64,000 nucleotides of DNA, taken from contig OZ038392.1 of NCBI GenBank assembly GCA_964036045.1, forward strand, positions 36,345,330 through 36,409,329, written 5' to 3'. This DNA is from Eutreptiella sp. 'Long Island Sound 2002'. Lineage: Eukaryota; Euglenozoa; Euglenophyceae; Eutreptiales; Eutreptiaceae. This document shows positions 22,045 to 34,024 of the stretch, in pieces (positions within the stretch are counted from its first letter, which is position 1; every line of letters begins with the position of its first letter). The position numbers were made by a program, and so were the translations under genes. Under the pieces are notes generated by a model. It saw nothing but the letters and a program-made list of their open reading frames with translations, searched no databases and was not told the DNA's origin.

Positions 22045-23263
22045 GTGGGGAGACAAAGAGGGAGGATTGGCAAGCCCAGAGGTGGGGGGTGCTGGACTCC
22101 TTGAACATTTTGTTCGGAACCTACATCAGTGGAATGAGGTGAATGTTTATGTCTTGTATGACTTGGTACCCTGTGGTACAGTTTGGTTTCACAGCTTGGC
22201 TTGGGTGTGCTTGCTTGGCTGGGCGGACTAAACTGTACGGCTTGGCTGCCGGCCGTTTGTTTGGGCATACTGGCAAGAAATCTGATGCAAACAGGCATGA
22301 CTGGTGTCACCCCCCCCCCCTGTTAGAGATTGCCTTGGCTTGATGCATAGCTGGCATCGGCAATGCTGTGAATGCCAGTTTGCCAGCGGTTCACGAATGT
22401 TGAGGCCGGGCTACCGCAACTCTTTCGCCTTTCTTTGGCGTGTTTCTTCTTTTCAAGGATCTCAGTCCTCGTAAGTCAGCCAGTTGCCTTACATGTCCAT
22501 TTTGTTTCGCAGTATTTCTTCATGAATGGGGAGCAGGTGGTGTTGTCAAATGATGGGCATGCCGACAAACCCACGACAATGGGGCCTCCGAGCGGAACTA
22601 AGGCATCATATATTGTGAGCACCCCTCCCAACATACTGAGTGGCCTCAAGCATTGCAAGCAATTGCAGCGTCGGATGCTTACTCCTTGCCCATTCAAGTG
22701 TTCACTTGTGGACATGATTATGAAAATCCAAGGAACGCCTTCAGTTCCCATTCCCAAGTTGCACACTCGTCGATCAGCCATAAGAATCTTGCTGGGATGG
22801 AAATAGCACTATCCTGTGATATGGTGTTGAACACCCCCAGTTTTGAACGCTTTGGCGTTTGTACATTGGTATATTGTACCTGTGCATGCCTTTGTCTGCC
22901 AATTGGTGCTCGCTGCATTATGTTCCATTTGCTTTAATTTGTTTTCTCTCTTGATGATGTTGGGTAACTGATGGCCCACCCAAAAATAAGAGGGAGCCTT
23001 TCGATGGATTAAAGGCCCACTCAACGAAACGGGAGGACCTTGATACTCAGCAGTAGAAGTAGATGAGTTCGCAGGCAAAGCAATGGACTAGGGCTTGAAT
23101 GTGGAGGATTTGATGTGGTTAACCTGTACGTTGGGTTATTACATTACAATATCTAGCCCATCCAACAATAAAGGAAGGGCTCAGAAACCTAAGGGATTGT
23201 GTAGATGATTTTCAGGTTCCTTTGTACATATATGATATCTTCGGCACGGACATGGGCAACCGG

Positions 23264-23652
23264 GCTTGAAATTGAGGGGGGGGGGGGGCGATAGAGCCCC
23301 TTGGATAGACCCCCCTCTCCCCCTAAAAGGGCTCAATTGACAGGAGCCCCCAAAATCCTACCGAGACTGACCCCCAGGCCTTGGAGGTGACCCAGACCCA
23401 GAAATCGGCAAAAAATGAAAATGGCATTTTTGGAATCAGCGCGTCGAGGGGGTTCGGAAAAGTCATCATTTGCCATATATTTGGTGAAAAAAAAAGACCA
23501 ATTTTAATGCTCAAAAAACTTTTCGGCGCCTTTGGCGCCAGAGTTCATAATAACTGATTAATGGTGCCTGTCAATTGAGCCCTTTTCCCAACCAACCCCC
23601 CAGATTTTGGGGGCTCAATTGAACCCCCCCACCCCTCACTTGCAAGCCCAAC
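23264..23652. repeat. Dispersed repeat with GGGCTTG / CTCAATTGA ends
   Basis: Left: GGGCTTGAAATTGAGG, a G12 run, then ATAGAGCCCCTTGGATAGAC and CTCAATTGACAGGAGCCC. Right: CAATTGAGCCCTTTTCCCA, GGGGGCTCAATTGAACCCC and CTTGCAAGCCC. The two ends are inverted relative to each other. Relatives lie at 61.65-62.17 kb and, more diverged, 51.17-51.70 kb. TTTGGCGCCA is shared in all three. The internal frames are not coding. Confidence 0.75.
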
Positions 23653-23836
23653 ATGCCCATTGGTGCATGCCTTACTAAAACAAAAAAGAAGGATTGACAA
23701 GCCCATAAAGCGTACCCAGAAGGGCTATCCCCCTGCAGTGAAAGACGTACATGGATATCGCCTGAATACAGTACAGGCAGAACTGACAGTGTTCAGGCCG
23801 CTGCTGCAACTCTTATCAGGCCGCAGTTCAACAAAC

Positions 23837-24361
23837 CTGTAGCTGATTCTGGATCAGCCGCAAGCACCCGGCAAAGACCCCAACCCCAACGACGCGCCGC
23901 CCCCCGATCTCCTCCTCAGTGCCTGGGAATGCGCACGGGTTCTCCACAGGCTCGTATGTGTCAGTGAGTTCCGCCACCAGCACCTTCTTGATCTGGGTCT
24001 CCATGTACTTGGCCCCGTACCCCATCCAGCTGCGGATAAACATTGCGCTGCGGAGCGCAGCAACCCCCTCCATGCGGTCCGGCTTGCTGGACAGGAACAC
24101 CGCCTGGACACTGCCCCCTCCAACATCGAGCGCTCCAGTGGTGTCGGTCATGGACTGGTCATGCAGGACCGCCGGGATGTTCGCACCGTTCACGTAGTTG
24201 ACCGCCAGCCACCCGTAGAATCCCTCATCCTCGCCACTCAGGGTGGTGAAGTGCGAGCGCTGGACGTAGAACGTTGGGTTTAGCGATACCGATTCGAAGA
24301 CCCTGTCGTAGATCTGATGCTGGGAGGCCTGGTGGTGCAGGTGGAAATGGGGTTCAGAGGC
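23837..24361 (-). CDS. Apyrase exon 2 (ACR3 and ACR4)
   Basis: The acceptor is GAGCCTCACAG|GCC and the donor CTACAG|GTTTGT, both phase 0. It encodes residues 147-321 of the gene. FTTLSGEDEGFYGWLAVNY holds apyrase conserved region 3 with the catalytic Glu (about 192) in the E-x-E-G-x-Y setting. TGALDVGGGSVQAVFLSSKP is conserved region 4 (D-x-G-G-x-S-x-Q). NPCAFPGTEEEIGGRR followed by GVFAGCLRLIQNQLQ fits the N-P-C and G-x-g-x-f-x-x-C pattern farther on. Bases are GC-rich compared with flanking introns. Confidence 0.92.
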
Positions 24362-25706
24362 CTGTGAGGCTCCGATTGCAGGCTGCAACACAAGTCATGC
24401 ACCATTGCCCCGCGCCCACCCCAAAACCAGCCATCAAGGGCCGAGTACTTCCCAACCGGAGCCGGTAAATAGAGGAGGGTTGCTCTGGTTGGGTGCTGGT
24501 TGCGAAGCCCCGCGCAGGGCCTGGGAACTGCCTCTGGCGGTGTACTAACGGTGTTGGGTGTAAGCGGCTTTGGAGCAAAATACCAGAAAGTCGCCAGCAG
24601 TTTTTAGAACACCGGCGGGCGGCGCTGCATCCCCTTCTTCCCCGTGACTCAAGTCGAGTCACCCACAGTGTATTGCCCTTCGGGGAGTAGTCTGCGGGGG
24701 TAGCCTGGAGCTCAGGGGGAGTGCAGGGTGCTCCCCCACCCCCCCCCCCCCTCAAAGAACACGCACAAAACGTGCAAGCCACACGCCGGGGCCCTGTAGT
24801 CTCTGTGCACTGTCCCTGCCACCACGAGGCTGGTGGCCGTCACTGCCGGTAGCCCCCCATCAAAAAGCTTGCGCCCCCCATGGGGACGGTGCGCTGCCGG
24901 ACCGGCGGCCTGCGTCGCCGACAATGCCCCACCATTCCCACTGTACAGTGGCCAGGGGCAGGGCCCCTGCAGCATCGGCAGTGGCAAGACGTGGTCCCTT
25001 GTCTCCTGGGGCCTTGGGGCCGGGGGAGGCGGGTCAGTGCAGGGGCAGGGGGAGGGGGTCCTAAACAACAGCAATTTTGGGGCTTTTGGGGGGGCCCATG
25101 GCCTGAGCTACATCTGGGGGGGGCGGGGATTGCGGTCTGCAATTTACCGCAATTTAGTTTCAGTGATGCATCTCTTCAAAAATTTCATTTTTCCTCTGAG
25201 GAAAATTCTTTCCCTCCCTTCGCTGTTACTAGGCACACTGTACGTGTATGTGTTCTCATTTGTCCTGCATGTCATTTATGTGGCAGGACGCTTTTCTGTT
25301 TTTGTGTTCCCAAAATGTCATCGACAGTGATTCCGGCAATGGTAAAAGGCCAGTGAAACGTGGCAAAGGACAGGGTGGCCAAAAGGCACGCTATGACACA
25401 CAGATTTTGCTTGCAGCACATGTCCGCATTGTCTGCGATATGTCGACCGTACTTTGTATGAAAATTTCAAAATGCATTCATGGCTCATTGTAATGGTGAC
25501 GTGGAAGGACGGTTAGAGTAGCTGCTTGTGCTAAAAGCTTTGGTGCAGTGTGCATGCTATGTGCTGAAAGCCTCACTATCCTACCAATTGGGTGCATAAT
25601 TGGTCAAACAAACCTTATTTGCAAAAAGTCTCGTGCTCCACTGCTGCTCATGGTTGGCATAGAGTCTGGGGACCAAAAAGAAATGCACCGCAATTTTTAC
25701 CGCAAT

Positions 25707-26427
25707 TTAGGGGGCGCACTTAGCGCAGTGCGCGCGCAGTGCAACTATTTGGGCGTGTGGCCGTACTAGAGACCCATACTTTGTGATACTAGGGGGGCAT
25801 AATTGTTGTTTGAGAGTAGGTTTTGATACTTCTTCCACATTGGGGATATGGCATTTTTGGATTTTCACCTAGTTTCACCCATTTCCACCTTTTTTCACAC
25901 TTTTTTGCTCATTTCCACCACATCCACTCTTTCCTAGGTTGATTTCTCCCCACCATGGGACCTCCACAAGGCAGAGGTGATGTATCCATGTTGTTTTCCC
26001 CCCATCATGGGGACCCAAAGCAGGCACGGTTGATGTCGGACCTCTGTATCATGATCAAGGCCGCGGGACAATCCATCATCCTCTCCAAGTGTTGTATCAT
26101 GTCCAAGTACTATAATCGAAGGTGACCTCATGGGCTTGATCAACGCCAAGGATCCTTCGTGCTAGCCAACACGTACCATGCCGTCAGCATGAGACGGTCG
26201 GTAGCGGGGCTATGTTGGATGGCCGTACCCGGCACCCCCGGGTCCATCGACCCAACCCCATTCGTGGAAGATGGACCACCTCCCGCCTCCACTGAAGGAG
26301 GACTCCCAGGGTCTACATTGGGACATGCTACTGAGGCAGGGGTGACATAAGAGCGTTTGAAAGGGGTGTGCCTAGGGACTCTTCAAGGGTAACCCGGTCT
26401 AAAAAGTAGCGCGCAAGGGCGCTCCCT
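25707..26427 (-). repeat. 740-bp TIR family, inverted copy
   Basis: Reverse-complemented, it starts GGGAGCGCCCTTGCGCGCTA, continues CTTTTTAGACC and ACACCCCTTT, and ends with AAAGTATGGG, CCAAATAGTTGCACTGCGCG and GCGCCCCCTAA, in line with copies at 32.75 and 35.43 kb. It lies between CCGCAATTT words on both sides (25700 and 26431), perhaps the target. No GDRVFYT domain is legible in this copy. Confidence 0.7.
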
Positions 26428-27129
26428 TACCGCAATTTACCGCAATTTTACCGCAATTTTTTCAGGCTTGGGGGACCGCAATTCGCCCCCCCCCCCCCCC
26501 GGCTACATAGGCCTAGCGGCCACTACCTGGGACTTTTTGGCCCCAAGGGGGACACACAAAAGTGGGAGACCACAACTTCCCCCTGCTCATGTCGGGGACG
26601 GAGGGTGAGCTGCGGCGATCCGCCACAATGGGAAAGGGGGGGTGTCTGGACCGAGGCCACGGCCCTCCCCCCGCCATTTGAGAAGGGGGCTAGGGCAGTC
26701 CGGTGACAGACCACCGGGGAGGCAAAGGATCACAACTTCCCCCTGCCCTGGTCACAATGGGGAAACAAGCTGTAGGGCCTCAGCGTGCGGCCGGCCTCGG
26801 CAGAGAGGCACGGTGGAGCGGAGGACCACAATTTCCCCCTTCCCCGGTCGGGTTCGGGAGGTGGGCTGCAGGAGGAAGATGCACCAGTGGGGCTCACCAG
26901 GGAAGGATGGAGGGCGCCAAGCTGGGTGCGCGGGAGGGTGTGCCACATAACAGCCTAAACAGCAATTTTGCGCAATCTCCTTTTTTCGTCTATTGGCCTA
27001 TGAGGGGTCGGGGGGGGGGGGGGGGGTGCGAGTTCTGATGCCCTGCCTTCCGGTCATGCCCCTCGCCTATGCTGTGCGGCGGCCAAGAGGGACGAGCTAG
27101 TTGGGACTAAGTCTCACGTAGGCCCAAAA

Positions 27130-27620
27130 ATAGTCGAAAATTCGACATCCCATACGAAAATTTTCGAAAATTGGACATCCAACACTACCCATTGCAGTAT
27201 GCTGTGCAAATGACCCCCAACAGGGCGGTATCTGGCACCCGTGCCTGCGCTTGATCTAACAACGTCTCTTCGAGGTGATTTTCGAAAAAAAATTTCAGCC
27301 CATTCTGGCCTGAAAACAGTTAAGCCCTCACTGCTGGCACACAGTGGTAGCTAAGGCCAAACCAAGTTTCGACCCAGCCCCAATCCCCGCCGAAAATGGT
27401 ACCCAGGTACGGGGAGTGGGGAGAGGGTTGGAGGGGTCAGAATCAAAACAATCATTGGGGTTCATTTTGTCTCCCAAAATGATGATTTTACAAGTGGTTG
27501 AACATCGGATATCATAGTATGGGGTATGCAACGCAAATGACCCCCCAAAAAGGGGGGAATATGGCGCCCGCACCTGCGCTTGATCTAACAACCTCTCTTC
27601 GAGGTGACTTGCTGGAGACA
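27130..27620. repeat. Dispersed repeat, relative at 55.4-56.3 kb
   Basis: CTTGATCTAACAACRTCTCT followed by TCGAGGTGA occurs at 27250 and 27580 here, and a similar CTTGATCTAACAACATCTGT at 56246. Shared phrases with 55.4-56.2 kb include CAGCCMATYCTGGCCTGAAA and ATTTTGTCTCCCAAATGAT. It lies inside apyrase intron 1. Confidence 0.6.
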
Positions 27621-28150
27621 GTAAGGGTGATAACGATGCAAAATTTCGTGCAGTATAGTGCTGAAGCATCATGGACAGCTCTTGTCCCATTCACTGCACG
27701 CAGCTTGCTTGGATGCCCGCAACAGCTTTCGTTGGGACCGCAAGGTCGGCGGGTGCACAACAGGGCTTAGGAAGGGCCTACAGAGGTCTGCAAGGGCCAC
27801 CGAGGGTTTGCCAGGGGGTCAACTGCAGAGGTCTGCAGAGGTCTGCAGGGGTGTGCAAGGGTGGAGAAGGATCTACAACACTTGGCTGGTGACAGCAGAG
27901 TTAAGCAAGGGTTTCACAACGATTTTTGATTGTCTGCAGGGGGCTGCCAGGGGTCACGAGAGACTGCAGAAGACACCCGGTGCCCAAGGAAATGAATTGG
28001 TGCACGTGTCCTTTTCACATTGAAATTTCTCACGATGTGATGTCCCTTTACCCTTCGCTGATTCAAATGCTGGTTACTGTCGGGCTGAGTGAGATCGGCG
28101 CATTGTGCTGCGACAGACTGTACAGGGAGACAACATGGCGCAGGGAACAC

Positions 28151-28588
28151 CTGGTTCAGAGTGCGCATCCCAGCAGTAGCCCACACAAACAGGGGAGTGC
28201 TGCGGTGGTATTTGCTTGGCACCAGCCGCTTCGCTGCACCCAGCAGCGGTGTGATCACCTGGCGTGTGCCCTCCAGGTTCTGGTGGTGTAATGATGCAAG
28301 GGGCGTGTCCACCTTTGTGGGATTCCCCAAGGGCACAACAGTGAACGACTTAGGGCTCTGGTCCAGCACCTGGACCTCGAATGCGTGAAGGCGGGAGCCG
28401 GTGCTTCCACAGTCAACAAATGCCAAGTATTTTGGGGTCTGCAGCCGCCCCAGGTTTTGAGGCATGCTCCGCATGCTCCGGCTGCGGGCAGTCAACAACA
28501 TCACCAGCAAGATGACGCAGCTGAGCAGTGCTGTGATGGCACTCCCCAGCCTCTTGCATCCCGTGGGCTCGGTGAATGACCGAGCCAT
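28151..28588 (-). CDS. Apyrase (GDA1/CD39 nucleoside phosphatase) exon 1
   Basis: Start ATG at 28588. Residues 18-35 (AITALLSCVILLVMLLTA) form an N-terminal membrane anchor after a short basic head. YLAFVDCGSTGSRLHAFEV (residues 54-72) is apyrase conserved region 1 (D-x-G-S-t-G-S/T-R, phosphate binding) and LFVWATAGMRTL (133-144) is region 2. The donor is AACCAG|GTGTTC, phase 0. Together with exons 2 and 3 it gives 514 codons, typical of this family, with a membrane segment near each end as in CD39-type and Golgi enzymes. Such enzymes remove terminal phosphate from NTP/NDP outside the cell or in the Golgi lumen. The downstream residues of this frame past 28151 are intron. Which compartment and substrate apply cannot be told here. 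Confidence 0.92.
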
Positions 28589-28589
28589 G

Positions 28590-30500
28590 TCTGGCTGTCA
28601 TAATTCCATGGTTGCAATCAAAGCAGTGGACACTGAGGACACATTTCAGTGGCCATTGCCCTTTTCTTGCGTTATCTCAGTGCACGCGGAGGTTTGCTCC
28701 ACAGTGAATCTCGCAAAATTATGCCAACAATGAGATACTACACGAGTACGTTATGAGTGGACGTGAAGGGGGGGGGGGGGGGGCTGCCGTAATGGTTGAG
28801 TAACGGCTGGCTGGTATTGGGTTCTCATGAACACAGACGGGGGGATGCATGATACAGGTACAAGATCTTCTCTCAGGGCTCCTCCAGCTGTACCTCAGAC
28901 GGAAACCTGTGGGCTGACGGGCGAGCCCCCATTCCCCCCTAAAGACACCTCAGAATCTGCCGAACTGAAAACACGCCACAGAGTCGTGTTCCCCAGGACA
29001 CAACAGGTCCAAGAACAAGCAGGAGGTAAAGCAGAATTTGCAGCGTTGAAGGCATGGTCACTCAGTTGGATTGGGAAATACGAAGTAGGGGAGGTAGACT
29101 CTAGGCCCCAAAGACTAAACCCATGAACCCCACCCCATTGCAGATATGTACATCATGTGCTTTTGTGTCGATTGCTGTCCATTTGAGATTTGAGGAAGGA
29201 AGGTGAGGGCCGTAGTGTGGTATGTGGGATGTGGGATGTGGTGTCATATCTGTTTGTGTTTGTCCGTAGAAAAGGGAATGCACAGCTTTGCGGGACTGTT
29301 ACTCTACTTCCAAGTAAACCCATCATTTTGGGACACAGTCGTGCAATATTGTTGTATTGTCTAGGGTCACCATATGAGCCATAGTTAGTCTTTATTGTGG
29401 GAAACTGTAGCCATGGACAATCCACATATCAAATACATACTACGTACTAGCTTGAATCACCAAGCGGTCGAAGATGTTTGCAATGAAACCATTCATCAAA
29501 AATATTGCCTTCTTGCTAATCTCCATATTAGCAGCCACTTCCCTGTATCGTCAAAAAGCCTACAAAGGCATACTTAGAGTCCAGTGTATCCTCCTTGTTT
29601 TGAGCCTTCGGGGATTCTCAGATTCTTGCTTTGGCCTCGCCCGGCGAGGCTTCACTTGCTGCCTATCCCTCGTCTGAGGCGTTGCACGTTTGGCCCTGCA
29701 ATTCAGTGATTCGGCATGGATGCGTAGGAGGATGCGGATTAGAAAATATCCAGAGTTGACACATATGTTGTGGATGATGCTTGCCCTAGCAAATGCTTGC
29801 CTTAGCAACGCTGTTGTTGCTTGTTGTATTGTTTAGCGTGCGGTCAGCACATCTGCCCTTCCTATTGACGCCGCCTGCTCTTTACTTTTTTTTTTTAAAT
29901 AAATGGGTTTGGTTCCATGGACAATGGTGTGAGATTGATACGGCTCTTCAGACTCATTGTCTAAGACCATACACAACTGACCTACCCTACCCGCGTTCCT
30001 TGCAGAGAGGAGGCATAAGATTATGTGTACGCTCGGTAATGCTGGTGGTGCCTCCACAAGCCACTCTTGCTAGACTGCTAGAAATGGGGTGTAATGGTCC
30101 ACTCATTGCTACCGTGTAGAACTTCTAGAGGTGCCGCAAACGCCTCTGCCCGTGTGCGCTGTCCACTCCTACAACGTGTAGCCGTGGACATGTTCAGTGG
30201 CCTGCATATGTAGGTGATGCGGCATCTCTGCTGTTTGACGCATGTTGAAGATGGAGTGAAGCGCCGCAGGAGGCTGCCGCCTGCATTGTACTTTGTTCGG
30301 CTGCACCTTGGGATGACACTATTGTGCTATGGACTCTGTTGGTGCGAAGCCCAAGATCTTTAGGAGGACTTGCCCGCCCTCTCCCAGGGCCAAATCTGCC
30401 GCATCCAGCAGGATAACATCCAGGCCTCGCCATGTGAGGAGATGCATAAGTAGAGCCTTGATTGACTTCAAGTCATCTACGAAAGTTCTTTTAATCGTGA
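28590..30500. other. Apyrase upstream region; no second gene named
   Basis: A G16 run at 28768-28783, GTGGGATGTGGGATGTG near 29224, and a T10 run near 29888. One small plus frame (29474-29677) starts with a hydrophobic segment (FIKNIAFLLISILAATS) but has no other support. The promoter of the apyrase gene should lie at the left part, but no clear element stands out. Confidence 0.35.
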
Positions 30501-30507
30501 TCCACAA

Positions 30508-30600
30508 GATCTCTACTCTCTCTCTCTCTCTCTCTCTCTCCCCCTCTCTCTCTCTCCTCTCTCCTCTGCCCCCCCCTCTCTCCTCTCTGCCCTTTGTCAC
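30508..30600. repeat. (CT)n-rich microsatellite
   Basis: A CTCTCT run in the plus strand followed by CCTCTCTCC-type sequence and a C7 run. It creates long RE/ER-rich frames on the minus strand that are not genes. Confidence 0.95.
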
Positions 30601-31164
30601 AGACTGCTTTGTCTTGTGCCCTCGCCTGTCTTCCTGTGCTCTCTCAGCTTCCCCTCTAGGTCTTGTATAGCCTCCGCCCGTGTGCACTTTTTGATTCCCT
30701 CTATGACATCTCTCCTAGCCCGCACCCATAGGTCCTTTTGTTTTGCCGTGTAATGCCGTGATGTATCCCTCATCCACTTTTCTTGCTTCACGGCATTCCT
30801 TGTCCATGCATGCCTCCATGCCACAGCCCACAACGAGTCCTCATTCCATGTTGTTTGCACCATATGTCCGTGTCCTTCTACCATCTGCACTAGTTGTCTC
30901 ACCGCATCGTGCACGAGTTAAAGGGGCGCATGTGGGAGGAGTACTACGGACAACAGCGGGAGATGAAGCGCGCGCATGATGCAACATGCGGCAGATGCGG
31001 TTTGCGGCAAAATGGCCTCCTTCACAAACTGCACCACACAAGAACCTCACCCCCGCAGAGAACTCCACATATTTACCCAAATGTTGTATTCTAGTTTCAA
31101 TGACTAGTCCAAAAAATTTTTTCCTCCAGTAAGCATAGTCCGGCAACTGCAAAGGTGAGTCCAC
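30597..31164 (-). pseudogene. Tryptophan-rich helical protein fragment, unknown
   Basis: Two minus-strand frames read like protein. 31164-30990 starts LPDYAYWRKKFFGLVIETRI then VEFSAGVRFLCGAVC. 30914-30597 reads TWNEDSLWAVAWRHAWTRNA, EKWMRDTSRHYTAKQKDLWV and IKKCTRAEAIQDLEGKLREH. They are offset by a frameshift near 30920 or joined by an intron. The second part is alpha-helical and charged like gag or ORF1 proteins, but I cannot name it. Nearby 30448-30320 (LLTWRGLDVILLDAADLALG) may be a further piece. Confidence 0.3.
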
Positions 31165-31169
31165 TGGCT

Positions 31170-32748
31170 GCTATGTCACATTATGGGTGCTCCGCCCGAA
31201 TCATATAGCATTTTTAAAACAGGCCTACCCCTCACAAGGAGAGGGGACAATGTTTTCTCGTGACAACACCACAGAGTATGCCGCCTGGTAGCGGCCACGC
31301 CTTCAAACTAAGACAAAGCCAGGTAAGTGAACTGGATACACCCTGGTAGATACGTACTGATTCTGCATGCAAACTCACATCATTACGTGTGGCACATGGA
31401 TGGCCCTCAAACCGTGGTACGCAGCACGCACGCAACCTCCTTACCCACACGTGTGGACAATAAAAAGACTTGGCACACCCAAGCCGTGGCACACAAGTGT
31501 AAGCTTGTGTGGTTCAAGGTCAGAATGTGTGGCAACTCGAGTGATGGGCTGCACGACCCTGTCTATGGCTCACCGTTCCTGTGCGGCGGCACGTGATTGC
31601 CCACTCAGGTATACTGTTGGCTGCCCCAAGGGCAGCAAAGGAAGCCCCCTGTTCTCCGATGTTTCCCATGCCAGCAACACAAGCACAAAGGAATCTGCGG
31701 GATCAGCCAGCGGGTACACAATTATTGTCCTGATGCACCTATCGGTGCATCTCTCCAAACTGTACCCAAGCTCTCGGAGTTCACCGAGCTCCGAACAATA
31801 GGAACTAGGTGGGTTGAGTAGGGCGGGCAACTCATAGGTTAGAAAACTGACACCAAGCAACAAAGGTCCCACAGGCCCCCCCAGGAAAACAACAGTTCAG
31901 CGAGAGCCAAATTGTCGTTTCCCATGCCGGCAACACAAGCACAAAGGAATCTGTGGGATCAGCTAGCGGTATATATTGCCCCCCCCCCCCCCCCCCCAAT
32001 CCCTACACCGCTGTGTGAGCATCTGGGCGCAACCTGTGCATGGCATATGGTACAAGCCGCCGCGCCCGCTCGCCCACACCCTAACACACCAACCAGGTCA
32101 CGCCGCACATACAGAGTCAAAACCGCCCAACGAACAGGGCGTAACGGTGGCGACGAGAAAACCCCTCACCTAAAAGACATCCACTCCAATTCCCACGGAG
32201 GGCCACCCATCGCTAGATAAAAAATAGAGACAAGCGCCGCGGGGGTGTCGCACACTGTCACAAAAAGCAACAAGGCAACGGTGGAGGAGCCAAACACACA
32301 TGGGGACCCAGCCCTCCCCCCCCCCCTACAGCTCCTATGCAAGAGAGAAGTGACAAAAAGACGCCGGGCTACACCACAGGTCATCCACAAATCCGCGGAC
32401 CAGAGAATGGGGCTGCCTCCAATCCGACAGCACCGTACATATCACCCTCCACAACCGCTGTTCCCCACCCTCCGGCAGCACGAAAGAAATCCTTCAGCCC
32501 CCATCAACCGCGAGTCGTTGGAGGTGCGGTGGGGGGAGTGGGTGCGGTGTGTGGTGGTGGAGGGCATTTTTGATGCCCTTGACTGTCCCAGTCGCCGGGA
32601 GGCAGACCGGGGGTCCGGCGCTGGTCACGATCACCGACCTATGACACTGCACAGGGTGTGTGGGGGGGGGGGGGGGGGCGACGCGCTGGCACCGTGATAT
32701 GGTGTTCCATATGGGTTGTCACGCCCAATTGGGCGTTCAACGCTGGGT
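31170..32748. other. No gene recognised; duplicated 60-bp segment
   Basis: TTTCCCATGCCRGCAACACA then GCACAAAGGAATCTGYGGGA occurs at 31661 and 31918. C19 at 31979-31997 is one of the longest homopolymers here. A G16 run lies near 32663. Open frames lack domain signals. Confidence 0.4.
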
Positions 32749-33484
32749 GTAGGGGGGAATCCTTGCACTGCGCGCGCATTGCGCGCTACTTTTAGACTAT
32801 GTTCCCCCCGAAGAGCCCTTGGGCACACCCCTTGGAAACACCCTTCGAATTAGGCGACCCAAACTGGACTGGAGGGGACCTTGAGGGGGACCTTCCCGGT
32901 TCTTGTGGCAGTGGTGAAGGACCAGGGGCCTTTGGGGGGGAACTCGATTGTGTGTTGGGCAGCGGAGATGGAGGGCAATCAGGTGGCGAGTCTGAACTTA
33001 GGATGGCAAAGGAGATGGACTCCATCTTGCATTGCCAATTCACCACTCTCAACCCATCTTGGTAGTATTCCAAGTGGAGGAGTCCGTCTTCCGCCGACCA
33101 CCGTGGCGGGAGGTCGTAGGCCATTGGAGCGGGTGTAGAACACCCTATCCCCAATACTGAGATCCATGGAGAAAATCGGCCTGAGAAATGAGGGAGGAAG
33201 TATGATGTCCTCTAGCAGGCACCCTCAAAGTGTATCACCATATCAATCAACCAAGAAAAAGAGTAGATGTGGTGGAAATGGGCAAAAATTGTGTGCAAAA
33301 AAGTAGAAATGGGTGAAACAGGGTGAACATCCAAAAATGCCACATCCCCAATGCATCAAAACCTATTAACAAACAACAGTGATGCCCAAAGTACCACAAA
33401 GTATGGGTTTCTACTACGGCCACACGCCCAAATAGTTGCACTGCGCGCGCAGTGCACGCGCACTGCGCTTCAGGCGCCCCCTAG
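32749..33484 (+). mobile_element. 740-bp TIR family, copy at 32.7 kb
   Basis: Left end TAGGGGGGAATCCTTGCACT then GCGCGCGCATTGCGCGC. Right end GTTGCACTGCGCGCGCAGTG ... CTTCAGGCGCCCCCTAG. The outer CTAGGGGG and the CTGCGCGCGCA core are inverted at the two ends. The minus strand carries a frameshifted copy of the GDRVFYT domain that is intact in the 35.4-kb copy. No obvious target duplication was found by eye. Confidence 0.75.
32979..33167 (-). pseudogene. GDRVFYT-type domain, frameshifted copy
   Basis: MDLSIGDRVFYTRSNGLRPP then ATVVGG in one frame, and after a shift SAEDGLLHLEYYQDGLRVVN then WQCKMESI in another. It lines up with the open copy at 35.7 kb residue for residue apart from the shift near 33080-33100. 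Confidence 0.7.
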
Positions 33485-33489
33485 GCCCA

Positions 33490-34020
33490 GCTGTTGGTAT
33501 GGTCCATTTATTGTGTCGAGTGTTGTGTAGAGCGTTGTGTAGTCCGAGTGTTGCCATGGACGGGGAGCAGGGCTCCACACCGTCGACGGGGTCCGGTTTT
33601 CAGGCGGGGTGCGGCGCTCCACTCCACCGTTCTTTGGTCCTTTGTTCGTTGTTGTGGTTACGTATGTTGTCAGTTTTGTGTTGTTAGCTGGCGGGGAGCA
33701 GGGCTCCACTCCACCGTTGCTTCGTTGGTGTTTCGTGGGGGGGGTATGGCGTTGGGGTATGGCGTTTCAAGACTGGAACGCGTCCCTCATCGAAGGGTGT
33801 GTGTACGTGTTGTGTTGCATAGTTCGGGTGTGGTCTTGGACGGGGAGCAGGGCTCTGCACCGTCGTCGTGGACCGGGTTTCAGGCGGGGAGCAAAGCTCC
33901 ACTCCACCGTTATTTAGTTTTTGATCGTCTTTTGTGTTTTCGTGTGGTATCACTTTTGTGTTGTTGGCTGGCGGGGAGCAGGGCTCCACTCCACCGTTGT
34001 GTCTTGAGTTATATGTCGGG
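33490..34020. repeat. Tandem repeat of about 281 bp with GGGAGCAGGGCTCC units
   Basis: GACGGGGAGCAGGGCTC starts at 33558 and about 33839. Within each unit GGGGAGCAGGGCTCCACTCC then ACCG recurs, giving copies at about 33690, 33840, 33886 and 33973. The long cysteine-rich plus frame across it is a by-product of the repeat. Confidence 0.8.
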
Positions 34021-34024
34021 GGAT

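Larger units (their letters stand above)
21345..23836 (-). other. Apyrase intron 2
   Basis: About 2.5 kb. It contains a (GA)n tract (21983-22040), a CGTCGCGCTC duplication at 21585-21625, and a dispersed repeat at 23.27-23.65 kb. On the plus strand, 22498-22806 is an open stretch after a good acceptor (TTTGTTTCGCAG) that reads YFFMNGEQVVLSNDGHAD; it could be a nested exon but has no recognised domain. Confidence 0.6.
24362..28150 (-). other. Apyrase intron 1
   Basis: About 3.8 kb holding a full inverted copy of the 740-bp TIR family (25.7-26.4 kb), GCAATTTACC words, C/G runs and a dispersed repeat at 27.18-27.62 kb. ACCACAAYTTCCCCCT recurs at about 26568, 26730 and 26825. No other gene is seen on either strand. 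Confidence 0.6.

Noticed and set aside
22476-22806. Extra apyrase exon between exons 2 and 3
   Set aside because: The minus frame has a few Cys (CNLG, CNCLQC, CSPF), but the pattern does not match C-x-x-x-x-C-x-F and splice sites are poor.
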